From Entophlyctis helioformis (lineage: Eukaryota > Chytridiomycota > Chytridiomycetes > Chytridiales > Chytriomycetaceae), in assembly GCA_025526915.1 (NCBI GenBank), contig JAHLKH010000074.1, forward strand, positions 1 through 64,000: a stretch of DNA of 64,000 nucleotides, written 5' to 3'. Positions within the stretch are counted from its first letter, which is position 1; each line of letters begins with the position of its first letter. Shown in pieces: positions 25,930-36,680 of the stretch. The notes under the pieces are model-generated. The model was not told the DNA's origin and did no database searches. It saw nothing but the letters and a program-made list of their open reading frames with translations. Both the position numbers and the translations under genes were made by a program.

Positions 25930-25936
25930 TTTTATA
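25930..25936 (-). promoter_or_regulatory. TATA box of FkbM gene copy A
   Basis: TATAAAA on the minus strand lies about 85 nt upstream of the ATG; the same element and spacing occur in copy B. Confidence 0.55.
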
Positions 25937-26119
25937 TGGCACGTCGTGCCAAACTCCGCTGTTGGGCTGGTGGGCAGCCAGCAAAATCCCATCGCAACAA
26001 TGATCACTCATCGAAATGCAGTCCCGAGCGTCCTTCCAAGGCTTGTTTGCCCGCCTGTCTCGCCCACAATAAGAATCGCCAAACCCACGACCCCTGCGCA
26101 CTTTGCTGTTTCGACCACA

Positions 26120-27212
26120 ATGCTGTCTGCAAAGGCGCTGACGATACAAACACGGGTCGTGGCGCTGCTGGCTCTGCTGGTCGTCCTGCTGGTCGGCGGA
26201 TACTTGTGGCGAGATGAGACGCTGGAAGCGCCATACAGCGTGATAAGGAAGCTTGCCGGCGCACCCGCATCTGTGCCAACACGCATCTGTTGGCGTCCAC
26301 CTATCCCGACGCCGTCAACAAGTCAACTGCAAAGGCACTTTGGGACCACAGCCACGATCCAACAGCGTTCGAATGCCCGCGACACAAGCGGCTGCTCTTG
26401 GCCGTGCTGTCAACAGCATCCTCGCGGTCCGCTCTGCTTCGCCACTTCCTTCGCACATTCTACGGCTTCTCTCGCCCCGTCTCGACCGTTGATCTGCTGT
26501 TCATCATTGGCCGTCCCAAGGTTGACGAGAAGGACCCAGCCATCCAGCAGCGCCAGATCGCCAACCTGCGTCTCGAGCAGGCGATCCACAACGACATTGT
26601 CGTTCTGGACATGGACGAAAACATGAACGAAGGCAAGACGTACATGTCGTTCAAGACCGTCGCGACATGGCGTCGGCTGGCACTGGCCGCACATACGACT
26701 TTGTGGCCAAGTGCGACGACGACACGTTTGTGCACCTGCCACGGCTGTCCATCTACCTCGATCGTCTGAGCAGGAACACGACCGACGAGCATCCCAACAT
26801 GTACATTGGCCGGCAGCTGACCGACCAGTTCCCGCACCCGTTCCCCAATCCGGCCATGTCTGGCATGATGTACATCCTGTCGTGGGATCTCGTCGTCTGG
26901 CTGTCCACGTCGCCATTGCCGCGCGACGACATGTATGGCCACGAAGATCGCAAGATGGGAGACTGGCTCGCAGGCAGCGGCCGGCCGATCAAGTACATCA
27001 GCAACGACAACGACTGGTTCGAGCATCGCTGGTACGGACAAAACTGGGCCAAGGAGTACTCTGACAACTTCATCGCCGTGCACCGATGCAAGGACATTGA
27101 CTGGCACTGGGACGCCTTGAGCCATGCCTTTGGCAGCCTGCTTCCGCAGCGACCTCCACAAAACTACCGACTGGACTCTACTCCCGATTGCAACATTGTT
27201 TATCCTTCATAG
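26120..27212 (+). pseudogene. GT31 galactosyltransferase-like gene, frame broken
   Basis: Starts with a type II anchor (about residues 11-30, a Leu/Val run) at the ATG 26120. The GT31 pattern follows in a second frame (LLFIIGR, then NDIVVLDMDENMNEGKTYMS, then FKTVATW) and finishes in a third: YDFVAKCDDDTFVHLP with the DDD metal motif, and HEDRKMGDWL in the place of the family EDV motif. The first frame change (about 26240-26320) could be an intron with a weak GTGATA donor; the second, near 26670-26680, has no splice sites and looks like one missing base after ATGG. Either a recent pseudogene or an assembly error. Would transfer a hexose in the Golgi if intact. Confidence 0.7.
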
Positions 27213-27591
27213 CCAAAGCCAAATACACCTGCAAATGCCACATGGTGCTGTGTGTCTCCCCCATCCCGTTTATTCAGTGTCGGCAGTCATGATTATTATG
27301 TATGCTGTAAAACGCAGTCAGCCAGCCAAGAAATTCGCTCATTGGCCAGCATTGCGGAGTTGGATATTCGCATCGATGCGACAACAGCCGCTGCAACAAC
27401 AACCAAGCGTGCGCAGCCAAGCGGCGGCGCATCTCCGTTCAATCCAGCCGTCAAGTGTGGCAAGGCGGCTCGATGCCACAACACACGCTCCCTCCAACAA
27501 CAAATGCACTGCCCCTGCCTTAAATTCAACTCGAGGTGCCCAAGCAGCTTGCAACATTTGGGACCGCTCGCCGCATTCCACGCCGTCCATC
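27213..27591. other. Intergenic region, nothing recognised
   Basis: 379 nt between the GT31 gene and the METTL24-like gene. No conserved frame, repeat or clear TATA element is visible. Confidence 0.4.
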
Positions 27592-29014
27592 ATGAGCAAA
27601 GCCAACATGCGCATGACACTGTTGGTGTCGTTCCTCGCTGCCCTGATTGTCATCTTCACGCTGAACTCGAAGCGCGAGTACTCGGCTCTGGACGATGGCA
27701 AGCCGCTGTCCCAAAGCGCGTCCCAGTCGACGTTTCCGGGCTTCTCTCGCCCTGTGCCGGCTCTTGACCGCGAGGTGGCCGAGCTGTCGCAGTGCATTAT
27801 GAAGACAGCCGACTTTGACCGCAACGAGGTGTGCTGGTCCGACTTCAAGCACAAGCAGATGCTCAAGGTCCTTGACCAGCTGGACAGCGCACCTCGTGAG
27901 CATATCGAGCACTTTGCAAGCATGAACGTGTGTATGGCTCACGCAGCCTGCTCTGCCGACTGCATTGTGTGTTTGTGCGATGGCTGACACGGATCCGTGT
28001 TGCAAACAGTCTCACTCGGCACACGCGGCCATGATCCCGACTCATCAATGCGACATGCTCAAGATCCAGCGGTGAGCAGTTGCTGTCGATGCGCTGTCGA
28101 TGCGCTGCCCATCCGCTGTCCCATCCATGCATCCACTGTCCATCCACTGCACCGATGTATATCTGACCACTGCCTGCCATGCCAGGTTTGGCTCCACAAA
28201 CGAGATCGCGTATGCCAACAACCCGTCAGACAGACACCCCGACGGCCCCAAGTGGATGTGCCCCGAGTACCTGCAGACAAGCGAGAACGAGCAATGCACA
28301 ATCTTCTCCATTGGCAGCAACGGCGACTTTAACTTTGAGGAAGCCATGCACAAGTTTGTTGGCAACAAGTGCAAGGTATGATGCCGGTGGCAACCACACT
28401 TCATGAGTGTGCGTGTGTGTGTGTGAGTGCGGATCGACTGACTCGCCGCCTGCTGCATCCCAAGATCTACACGTTCGACTGCACTGGCAACTGGTCCAAC
28501 CCCACGACCGAGTTCCACCCGTGGTGTGTCTCCGACACCAACGACGTCGTGGACGGCCGCCAGTACAAGACTCTGACGACGATGATGAAGGACCTCGACG
28601 TCAAGAAGATCCACCTCTTCAAGGTCGACGTGGAAGGGTGAGACACCGCTGGCACTCTTGCTGCACACGGCTCGCTGCATACTTGAGCTGACGCACTGCG
28701 ACCCATCTCCTCTCATCCCGCCACATCCGATCCCATCTTACTCACTCACTCCATCATCCAGCTACGAGTTCAAGATGTTCAAGTCGCTCGAGAAGGAGCC
28801 ACTCGCGTCCCTCCCCAAGCAGATCCTGCTCGAGGTTCACTGGGGAACCAGATGGCCCGGCCAGCAGTCCTTTGACCAGGACAAGGAGACTTGGCTGCCG
28901 TATGCAACGTCTTTCTACCGCGGCATCGACAAGATGGGTTACAGGATCGCGCTTCGAGAACGCAACATTTACAACGACTGCTGTGCTGAATATGTCCTGG
29001 TTCGTGATATCTAA
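27592..29014 (+). CDS. METTL24-like (Methyltransf_22) methyltransferase
   Basis: Five exons: 27592-27927, 28010-28071, 28186-28375, 28465-28637, 28762-29014; 337 aa, all GT-AG with matching phase. N-terminal anchor at about residues 8-23, then a Ser-rich stem. The domain pattern FSIGSNGDFNFE, FDCTG, FKVDVEGYEF matches the METTL24-type branch of FkbM-like methyltransferases. A luminal type II topology is implied. It is not a close paralog of the FkbM gene at 24356-25846; the two share only the general fold and the GYE motif. Substrate unknown; its setting among Golgi glycosyltransferases suggests sugar O-methylation. Confidence 0.8.
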
Positions 29015-29274
29015 TGAAGTGACGTCTCTCGTCTCGTATGCCTTGCGTGCCATCGTCCTTCGATGACTTGTGTGTCTTGCCGTTCATCCCATACCGATGT
29101 TTGAACTGTGGTTGTCGCAATCTCGGCACGACGACGGCGGCTTGGATCGCTCGGGTCGTCTCTCTCCTGTCTCTCTCACTCTTTCTCCTTCCACCTTCCC
29201 TTCCTCCCTCTCCTTCTCCCCCCATTGCTGCACACATACACCAGATGCCATTCACAGGATGCTGCGTTCATTGA

Positions 29275-30411
29275 TCAGTCCAGCTCGCCTTCCACAAACC
29301 GAGCAACGCCGCGGGTGAAGCTTGTTTGGCGCTCGAGGATCTTTGCCACTGTCAAGTCCTTCAGGTACTCTTCCGCAATGTGGTGCCAGGCGTGCCACAG
29401 CAGCTGCTTGTACATTCGCCGGCCGTCGCCGTCCACAAACGACTCGCCGCCAAACACCCAGCTGGTGCTGTTGTGTGCCAGCTGGACGCCGTGTGGCTCC
29501 CATGTCGGGTAGAAGAAGCGGCTGTGATGCACAACGCGGATCCGCTCTGGGTCCTCGAGCCACATCTTCTTGGGCAGATGCACCGAGTGCTCGGCCCATT
29601 CGGTGGACTGGAAGTCGCGGTAGCTGTTGAGCCAGTCGGTCATGAACGAGTGGCCCGGCGTGGCAATGATCACCGCATTGCACAGTCCAAACGCTCCACC
29701 GAACCCCTCTTCGCCAAGTGTCAGGCCAGGTGTCTTGCTGTAGTACTCGGCCGGGAACGGGTGGAAGCTGATGACGTCCATGTCCATGTATATGCCGCCA
29801 TACTTGAGAATGGCTTGCATGCGCACCTGCGACGCAGACGAGTGCGTGTGAGCATCACGAACACATACACTCAGATAGCATGCGGCTACATGCATGGCTG
29901 TCGTCTTACGATATCGGCCATGTGGGCAGCCTCGACGAGCTTGTTGCCAAACACGCTCTCGACAGGCTGCACTTGAACGAGCGTGATGTACTTTTGCGAC
30001 CGATCCCACCACTTGCCCGTGGGCTTGTACACGTGGTAAAAGTAGATCGCCTCTGGTTTGTGGACCATAAAGGCAGACTTGCAGCACCGTGTCAGCAGCC
30101 AGCAGATTTAGAGTGCCACGCATGTCGTGAGTGTTGCCAGCAAAGCACCAACGCAAGCAGCACACCTTGATGGCAATGTAGTGCAGCAGCGTGAACTTTG
30201 GGTCTGGCTTCAGGCCATGGATGAAGTGGATGATGTTGGGCACGCCGTCGTCGTGGCTGGTGCTTATTGGCGGCAGCTGTGGCAGCATGGCGTCTTCCAT
30301 GACAACACTGCTCGCTTCGCGGACCTCTGTCCACAGTGATGCCACAAGCAGGATCATCACGAGGACGGTGCCAAACATGGCACGGTGCAGAAGCGATGGG
30401 AATTTGGACAT
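29275..30411 (-). CDS. GT32-type DXD glycosyltransferase 1
   Basis: Three exons: 30411-30166, 30077-29910, 29826-29275; 321 aa. Membrane anchor at about residues 10-26, then the family opening PNIIHFIHG, and the DXD motif in KYGGIYMDMDVISFHPF, typical of the Gly_transf_sug (GT32/A4GALT-like) group, which uses nucleotide sugars with Mn2+. FNG-type features are absent. The C-terminus ends in an Asp/Glu-rich tail. Its 5' side, about 0.5 kb upstream, meets a copy of the spacer repeat with CCAAT boxes. Confidence 0.8.
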   Translation of the reverse strand: MSKFPSLLHRAMFGTVLVMILLVASLWTEVREASSVVMEDAMLPQLPPISTSHDDGVPNIIHFIHGLKPDPKFTLLHYIAIKVCCLRWCFAGNTHDMRGTLNLLAADTVLQVCLYGPQTRGDLLLPRVQAHGQVVGSVAKVHHARSSAACRERVWQQARRGCPHGRYRKTTAMHVAACYLSVCVRDAHTHSSASQVRMQAILKYGGIYMDMDVISFHPFPAEYYSKTPGLTLGEEGFGGAFGLCNAVIIATPGHSFMTDWLNSYRDFQSTEWAEHSVHLPKKMWLEDPERIRVVHHSRFFYPTWEPHGVQLAHNSTSWVFGGESFVDGDGRRMYKQLLWHAWHHIAEEYLKDLTVAKILERQTSFTRGVARFVEGELD

Positions 30412-30925
30412 GGCTGTGAGTCGAGACCGGCGAAGGATGCGTCTGGGCTGTTGAGGGTGGCGACCGAGACGTTCAAGGAACGCACGGAAAGACGGGGTTG
30501 AGGAAGACGCGGAAGAAGTGATATTGAGACCAGAACGCGATATGGATGCGATGTGGCTGGGACGCTGTGCTCGAACGGACGGGTGATTGGACGCTGGATG
30601 CAGATGGGTCATACGAGTGTCGACGGAGGCTGAATGCAGAGGACAGCCAGCCAGCTGTGGATGGAGATGCGACTGTGGGTGACGATGAACGTGATTGGTG
30701 ATTGGCTGGATGGCGACGGGAGAGTGACGGTTGCAGACACTTGGCGGCACCAGGTGGGATCAAGTTGCAGTGTGGACTGCCACTTGCTGAGACACGAAAC
30801 ACAGTCAAGTGTCCAGACTCACTCGAGCCACGCCGATGCGAACATCTGGCCCGACTGAAACGAGTTTCAACGAGATGCTGGGGTTGCAGATGTGAACCGA
30901 CAACATCGACGGTCATGATCAGGCG
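30412..30925. other. Upstream region of GT32 gene 1
   Basis: 514 nt between the GT32 start codon and the spacer repeat. No gene supported. The far end shares GCGTCGTTGTGTTTGACAAG with the region upstream of the second GT32 gene (near 35717), so both GT32 genes have the repeat on their 5' side. Confidence 0.4.
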
Positions 30926-31868
30926 ATGCGTCGTTGTGTTTGACAAGCGGACAGACACGTTCAAGCTGGCACTGCCGAATTCTCATTGGCTTGTCTGGCT
31001 GCAGCGACGACTTTGGTGTTGCTGGATCTGGACCCAACTCCGCCGAATTCTCATTGGCTGGCTTGATGGAGAGTGTTGCTGGATGTGGCTGGAGTGGCTG
31101 GCTGCTTGGCCCATCAGGGCAGACACTGCAAGCGAGGCAGTGTGGCATCGACTGCGACAATGGCCGTGCATGTCTCAGTGTCACGCATCGCCTGCTCAAA
31201 CGGCTCCACATCAGCGATGATGGGCTGAGAGTGGATGCAAGGATGACTGCGACGCTTGCCAGCAGCCAACACTGCACTTGCATGGTTGATGTGATCACCA
31301 CACAACAATCAATGCCAGCCAACCATCCATCTCAGTCGGAGTTTGGCAGAGTGTCGGCCATGGACAGACACAAGAAAAGCATTGATTGGCTGGCTGGTGA
31401 GTCAACTCATCGTCGGAGTTTGAGTGAGATTGTCACTTGTGGTTGGACGGCCAGTCTGGCATCCATCGACTGTGCTGCCAGTCGCAGGCGTGCGAGTCGC
31501 AGACGTGTGTGTGTGTGTGTATGTGTGTGTGTAGCAGGCAGGCGATCCAAGCATTGGCTGCATGTGCATGCGCTGACTGCAAGGAGTGCCAATGACGACA
31601 TCCGATCAGTCGCAATGGAGCAGATTGTTGAGCAGTTGCTGTGAGTGCATGTGCCGTGCCATCCGAGTGACTGCTTGGTGCAGCAGCAGTCTGGAGAGCC
31701 GCCTGGAGAGCAGTCTGGAGAGCAGCCAGACAACAAAGAAAGGCAGCAGAGCAGCTTGCATTGTGTGTGATGGGTTCATTGGGGGATTGATATATACGGA
31801 TGCTCATGATCGGATGTGATGGGCGAGACAGAGTGACAGACTGACTGACGGACAGACAGACGGCATGC
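30926..31868 (-). repeat. Five-copy spacer repeat, copy 2
   Basis: Inverted relative to copy 1. Two ATTCTCATTGGCT elements lie at about 30979 and 31044. A (GT)n run sits near 31505-31530 where copy 1 has none, and the other end runs into the 3' side of the beta-lactamase-fold gene. Confidence 0.8.
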
Positions 31869-32675
31869 TTAGCCCCACTTCATCTCGCCGAGCACGACCT
31901 TGGCGCCAATGTCGAGGGCAACCTCCATGCCGGCATTCGGGTACAGCGCTCTCATGGCGGCGTTGAGCTCGGCGCTGGTGGCTGCCTTGGCGCGCTCCGC
32001 CTCGAACGCAACCAGGTAATCGCGCGTGTACCGCACGGCATCCACGCCGACGGCCGCGTCGGGCTTCATGTGGCCCGGCACAACGACCTTGGGTCCCTGT
32101 GCGAGGATACCGTCGAGGATGCCGATCCACACGGCGCGCTGCTCGGGAGTGGGAGTGTCGGCCACCCACACATGCACGCCAGAGAACACCAGCACGCCGC
32201 CCACGATGGCGCCGAGGCTCGGCACAGACAGGTAGCGACGGTTGGGGATCGACACGCTGACAATGTCGATGGTCTCGCCGTCGACGGTCAGCGACGTGCC
32301 GTCAAAGGCCGTCGGGATGACCACGTCGGCGAGCGTCTGCGGGCCGTTGGTCTTGAGCTGCGGACCCCACACGTCGAGCTTCTTCTGCACGCTGGCGTTG
32401 ATGGCGGCGATGGTGGCCGACGCCGCAAGCACCTTGGCGTTGGGGAACAGCGTCTTGATGGGCAGCAGGCTGAAGTAGTAGTCCGGGTCGCTCTGGCTGA
32501 TGTAGATGGTCGTCAGCGTCTTGCCGCTGGCCGTGATGGCGTCGGCGACCGCCTTGCCGTCGCTGAGCGTGAAGCCGCCGTCGATGAGCACGGCCTCGGT
32601 CGGGCCGGTGAGGAGGACCGGCGCGCGGAAGAAACCGTTGGGACCGGCGGGGAACGACTGCAGCGTGATGGTCAT
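31869..32675 (-). CDS. Metallo-beta-lactamase-fold protein, copy 2
   Basis: Intronless, 268 aa, intact. Carries the same SQSDPDYYF and VVPGHM segments as copy 1; differs by only a few residues (Ile for Val in AVWIGIL, Asn in YPNAG). The near-identity across high-GC coding sequence points to recent duplication or gene conversion. Expressed in the opposite direction to copies 1 and 4. Confidence 0.8.
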   Translation of the reverse strand: MTITLQSFPAGPNGFFRAPVLLTGPTEAVLIDGGFTLSDGKAVADAITASGKTLTTIYISQSDPDYYFSLLPIKTLFPNAKVLAASATIAAINASVQKKLDVWGPQLKTNGPQTLADVVIPTAFDGTSLTVDGETIDIVSVSIPNRRYLSVPSLGAIVGGVLVFSGVHVWVADTPTPEQRAVWIGILDGILAQGPKVVVPGHMKPDAAVGVDAVRYTRDYLVAFEAERAKAATSAELNAAMRALYPNAGMEVALDIGAKVVLGEMKWG

Positions 32676-32768
32676 TGCTGGTTGTGGGATTGTGGTTGTT
32701 GGTGTGGATTGCAGGTGGTTGGCTGTGGAGAGCGGTGGTTTGGAGCAGAGCAGGCAACCGGGCAGCCG

Positions 32769-32776
32769 CTTTTATA
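32769..32776 (-). promoter_or_regulatory. TATA box of beta-lactamase-fold copy 2
   Basis: TATAAAAG on the minus strand, the same distance from the ATG as in the other copies. Confidence 0.55.
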
Positions 32777-33055
32777 TCGCGGTGTCTGCAGTGTCTGTGC
32801 CACCAAATCCGTTTTGCCGACACGCACGCAGCCGATTGGCCACATCAGCCGGCTGGCTGGTTGGTTGGCTGGTTGGTTGGTTGGTTGGCCACAGCAGCCG
32901 GTTGGTTGGATGCGAGCAAGTGTCTGCCGTGAGCGGCCACCAGCCACGCAACGCAACAGCCGCTGTGTGGCTGCCGGCTGGCCACCAGCCGGTTGGCTGT
33001 CGGCAGGCTGCATGATCCGCATTGCACGAGCAGCAGCAGCAGTAGTCGTCGGATG

Positions 33056-33180
33056 GATGTCTGCATGCCTGTCCATGGATCAGCAAGCCACTTCCCGTCG
33101 ATCATCTCTGCCAACGGCTGCTTGATCATTGCCGCCTGTCCCAAGCTGCTCATCAAGGACGCTGATCTCCAAGTCCCATC
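33056..33180. repeat. Conserved outer segment of the beta-lactamase-fold unit
   Basis: About 100 nt around ATCATCTCTGCCAACGGCTG is shared with about 45860-45960 and, inverted, with about 60140-60240, but is absent beyond about 22180 in copy 1. It marks the outer limit of the duplicated unit. It is open on the plus strand in all three copies, but amino-acid changing differences make coding doubtful. Confidence 0.5.
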
Positions 33181-33260
33181 AGGTGTGCGCTGACGTACAA
33201 ACAGGTTCATTCTATCGTCGTTGCCCGACTGAACACCTCCCTCCATGGCGACTCTGGCGG

Positions 33261-34162
33261 CTACAGACCGACGACCTTGTTCTTTTCGTAGTCGAGCAGA
33301 AGGTTCTCAAAGCCAGAGTACTTGCCGACAGACGGGAAATGCACCAAGAGATCGCCAAGCTGCCAGATGCCGTCGGGTTTGCTGCTGCACACGCCGGGGT
33401 GGTATGCGTTGATGTCGCGCTGCGGCAGGGACTTGAAGTGGCTCATGGCGTCGGGCATGGCTTGCAGCACCTCGAGCATGGCTGCGTTCTCTTCCCAGTA
33501 CGTCGGTGTCGCAATGCGGACCATGTAGACTGCGTGCCGTGTGTCAGATCTCGCATGAGCAGAGAGCCATGCGGGCTGGTGTCATGCATACCTTCTTCGA
33601 AGAACTGCTGCGACCACTTGGACACGCGGACAAGGAAGCTGCCGGCATTGAGGATCACGTTACAGTCGGGCGACGCTATGAGATCAAAGCTGTCGTCGAG
33701 CAGGTCGGTCACTTTCTTGGAGTGGTTGGTGATCATCGTGTCCATGTCCAGCGACCAAATCCACTCGTGCCGCGCAGCCTTGATATGATTCGAGATGGCG
33801 CGGATCTTGGACCACACAGCAGGCCGCTTGTCGTCCAGCAGCTCTCGCTGGAAGTACAGGCCGTACCCGTGCTTGGCGGCATACTGCTGCTTGTTCTTGA
33901 TGCTGATGTCTTGCCACGTTGGGTATCCCGGCGGCGTGTTGAGCAGCACGATGCCCAGTCGGTTGCGGTTGAGCTGCTGCTCATAAGTCAGGCCGGTCTG
34001 GAACGAGTCGAGCGTGGTCCGCACGACGGCATGCAGCGACGGCAGCGACGCCATGTACATGGACAGACAGACAATCGCCGCAACGAGAGCGGCGCGAATG
34101 ATGGCTTGCGGCTTCTTCATCAGTCGCAGCTGGCCTGCCCATCCCGTTACTCGAATCATCAT
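33261..34162 (-). CDS. GT34-family glycosyltransferase (GMA12/MNN10 type)
   Basis: Two exons: 34162-33592 and 33529-33261; 279 aa, phase 1. Anchor at about residues 20-38. Family landmarks: GLYFQREL, VWSKIRAI, the DXD motif in WIWSLDMDTMITN, then DCNVILNAGSFLVR, WEENAAM and a late VHFPSVGK. GT34 enzymes are Golgi alpha-galactosyl or alpha-mannosyl transferases acting on N-glycans or polysaccharides; which sugar is used cannot be told here. All key motifs are present. Confidence 0.88.
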
Positions 34163-34464
34163 GATGGACTGTGTGTCTGGCGGTGCGGCTTTGTGGAAGT
34201 CGGTGCGGCTTTGTGGCAGTCGGTGAAGACGGCGACAACAGCCTCTTATCCGGTCTGTGTTTGTGTATCCTTGGCGGCCCGTTCGTGTTTTCGACGCGTG
34301 TTTGTTATGCTGGCATTTTGTGACATTGCGTGACACGCACGCATTTGTCGAGCTTGTTGTTGCACTGGACGCCAATAAAATCACCAGCCAGCCTGCCTGC
34401 AAGCTATTTTGTGCTTGCCTCCAACCAATTGGCAATCAATATCCTCGATACATCGACTGGTTTA
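34163..34464. other. Intergenic region, nothing recognised
   Basis: 302 nt between the start of the GT34 gene and the stop of the second GT32 gene, both on the minus strand. An AATAAAA near 34375 is on the plus strand and is not linked to a supported gene. Confidence 0.35.
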
Positions 34465-35639
34465 TTATACATCGCCCTCCTTCTTGTCTTCCTCCTTCTT
34501 GTCCTCCTTCTTGTCCTCCTTCTTGTCTTGCTCCTTTGGCGTCTCGTCCTTGTGCAGTCCCCGCTCGGTATGGATGTGCGGGTTGTCGTATCCCCACGAA
34601 TGCGTCCAGAACGTGATCGCAAGAGTGCGGTCGGGAGTAACACCCTCCTTCCACTCGGGCTTGCGTGGCTTGTCGTCCACAATCGTGGGCACACGGTCGA
34701 GCGGGAACAGGGGTGGCGAGCGAATGAACTTCTCCTTGCACTTTTGCTCGTTGAAGTCGTTGGACTGACCGGAGCAGATGCCGCCGTGAGTGGATCCGTT
34801 GTGCTTCCAGCTGTACGGGAAGATGATCTCGGGACCAAAGATGGTGATGGGACTCTGCTGGTCGAGCGGCAGTTGGCGGTAGGCAAGATAAGCGTTCTGG
34901 ATCATGACGGGGCCGGCGACCTCCTCGACCCACGACTCGAGGTGGAACTTGCTCAGCCGCGACTCGATGTGTTTCATGCAGAACAGCCAGAACGGATGCC
35001 GCGGACGAGAGGCCATCCACGCATTGGGGATCGAGTCGGAGAAGTGCAGGATGTCGTCAACAGCTCCCATCGATGCAAGGATGAGCTCGTGGCCATGGAG
35101 GTAGTCGTCCAGCGGCGTGATGGAGAGGACGTCGAGGTCCGAGTACACGCCGCCAAAGACGTACAGATACACCAGCCGAGACGCGTCGATGCGCATGATG
35201 TTCTTGGGCAGGGCGTCGTATGTGGGGAGGAACCACGGCACCTTCTTCTCCACAAGCAGCCTGTTGTCGCTGTCGGTCCATATCTTGTGCATCCACAGCG
35301 GATGGTTCTTGAGCCACGACGACGACCATGCCTCGAATTTCTGGCACGCCGGCCAACGCAACGCAGCGTTCATGGTGTGTGTTTGCTGTCAGCACTTGCG
35401 TGCCACCTTGGCAGCACGATAGCCGCACGACAGCAGCACGGCACACTCACCTTTGGAAGGACAGTGCTCTTCCAGCTCTGGTGGATGATGTGGGGGATTG
35501 AACGATCCACACTGCCAGCGTCCCTGTGAGACCGGTACCTTGCGCTGCTCAAGCTGATCAGCGAGCGAACCATGAAGATGAAGACTGCGGCGGCAGCGAA
35601 CAGGATGCCCAGCCTCGAGATCCGACGAAGGACCTTCAT
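34465..35639 (-). CDS. GT32-family glycosyltransferase 2 (OCH1/SUR1-like)
   Basis: Two exons: 35639-35451 and 35340-34465; 354 aa, phase 0, joining STVLPK to KFEAWSSSW. Anchor at about residues 10-26. PHIIHQSWK is the classic GT32 opening, and the DXD motif lies in GGVYSDLDVLSITPL; HPFWLF and the late FWTHSW also fit. GT32 members add mannose to N-glycans (OCH1) or to inositol phosphoceramide (SUR1/CSH1). The C-terminus is an unusual run of DKKE repeats, highly charged and probably not part of the fold. Confidence 0.88.
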
Positions 35640-35716
35640 TCCACACGTGGCGTTCGCGAGTTTCGTGGTAACAGGATAAAGTGAGTGCCTTGCGTTCTTA
35701 TGGTTGAATGCATGGA

Positions 35717-36680
35717 GCGTCGTTGTGTTTGACAAGCGGACAGACATCCTCACAGACACTGCTGAATTCTCATTGGCTTGTCTGGATGCAGCGACGACTC
35801 TGGTGTTGCTGGATCTGGACCCAACTCCGCCGAATTCTCATTGGCTAACTTGATGGAGAGTGTTGCTGGATGTGGCTGGAGTGGCTGGCTGCTTGGCCCA
35901 TCAGGGCAGACACTGCAAGCGAGGCAGTGTGGCATCGACTGCGACAATGGCCGTGCATGTCTCAGTGTCACGCATCGCCTGCTCAAACGGCTCCACATCA
36001 GCGATGATGGGCTGAGAGTGGATGCAAGGATGACTGCGACGCTTGCCAGCAGCCAACACTGCACTTGCATGGTTGATGTGATCACCACACAACAATCAAT
36101 GCCAGCCAACCATCCATCTCAGTCGGAGTTTGGCAGAGTGTCGGCCATGGACAGACACAAGAAAAGCATTGATTGGCTGGCTGGTGAGTCAACTCATCGT
36201 CGGAGTTTGAGTGAGATTGCCACTCGTGGTTGGACGGCCAGTCTGGCATCCATCGACTGTGCTGCCAGTCGCTGGCGTGCGAGTCGCAGACGTGTGTGTG
36301 TGTGTGTATGTGTGTGTGTAGCAGGCAGGCGATCCAAGCATTGGCTGCATGTGCATGCGCTGACTGCAAGGAGTGCCAATGACGGCATCCGATCAGTCGC
36401 AATGGAGCAGATTGTTGAGCAGTTGCTGTGAGTGCATGTGCCGTGCCATCCGAGTGGCTGGTTGGTGCAGCAGCAGTCTGGAGAGCCGCCTGGGGAGCAG
36501 CCTGGAGAGCAGCCAGACGACAGAGCAAGGCAGCAGAGCAGCTTGCATTGTGTGTGATGGGTTCATTGGGGGGGATTGATATATACGGATGCTCATGATC
36601 GGATGTGATGGGCGAGACAGCCAGACAGACAGACAGAGTGACAGACAGAGTGACAGACAGAGTGACAGACAGACAGGCTG
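35717..36680 (-). repeat. Five-copy spacer repeat, copy 3, without its beta-lactamase-fold gene
   Basis: Same orientation as copy 2. It ends in an expanded (GACAGACA) run at about 36612-36676 and then passes straight into unrelated sequence instead of the gene seen beside the other copies. The break is therefore in the microsatellite just 3' of the gene. Confidence 0.75.

Larger units (their letters stand above)
22180..25942 (+). repeat. Direct segmental duplication, copy A
   Basis: This block (beta-lactamase-fold gene, spacer, convergent FkbM gene) recurs in the same orientation at about 60237-63993. Order, spacing and exon structure are the same, and similarity stops abruptly just past the FkbM TATA box (GTTTTATATGGCACG in both, then unrelated sequence). 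Limits are by eye. Confidence 0.85.
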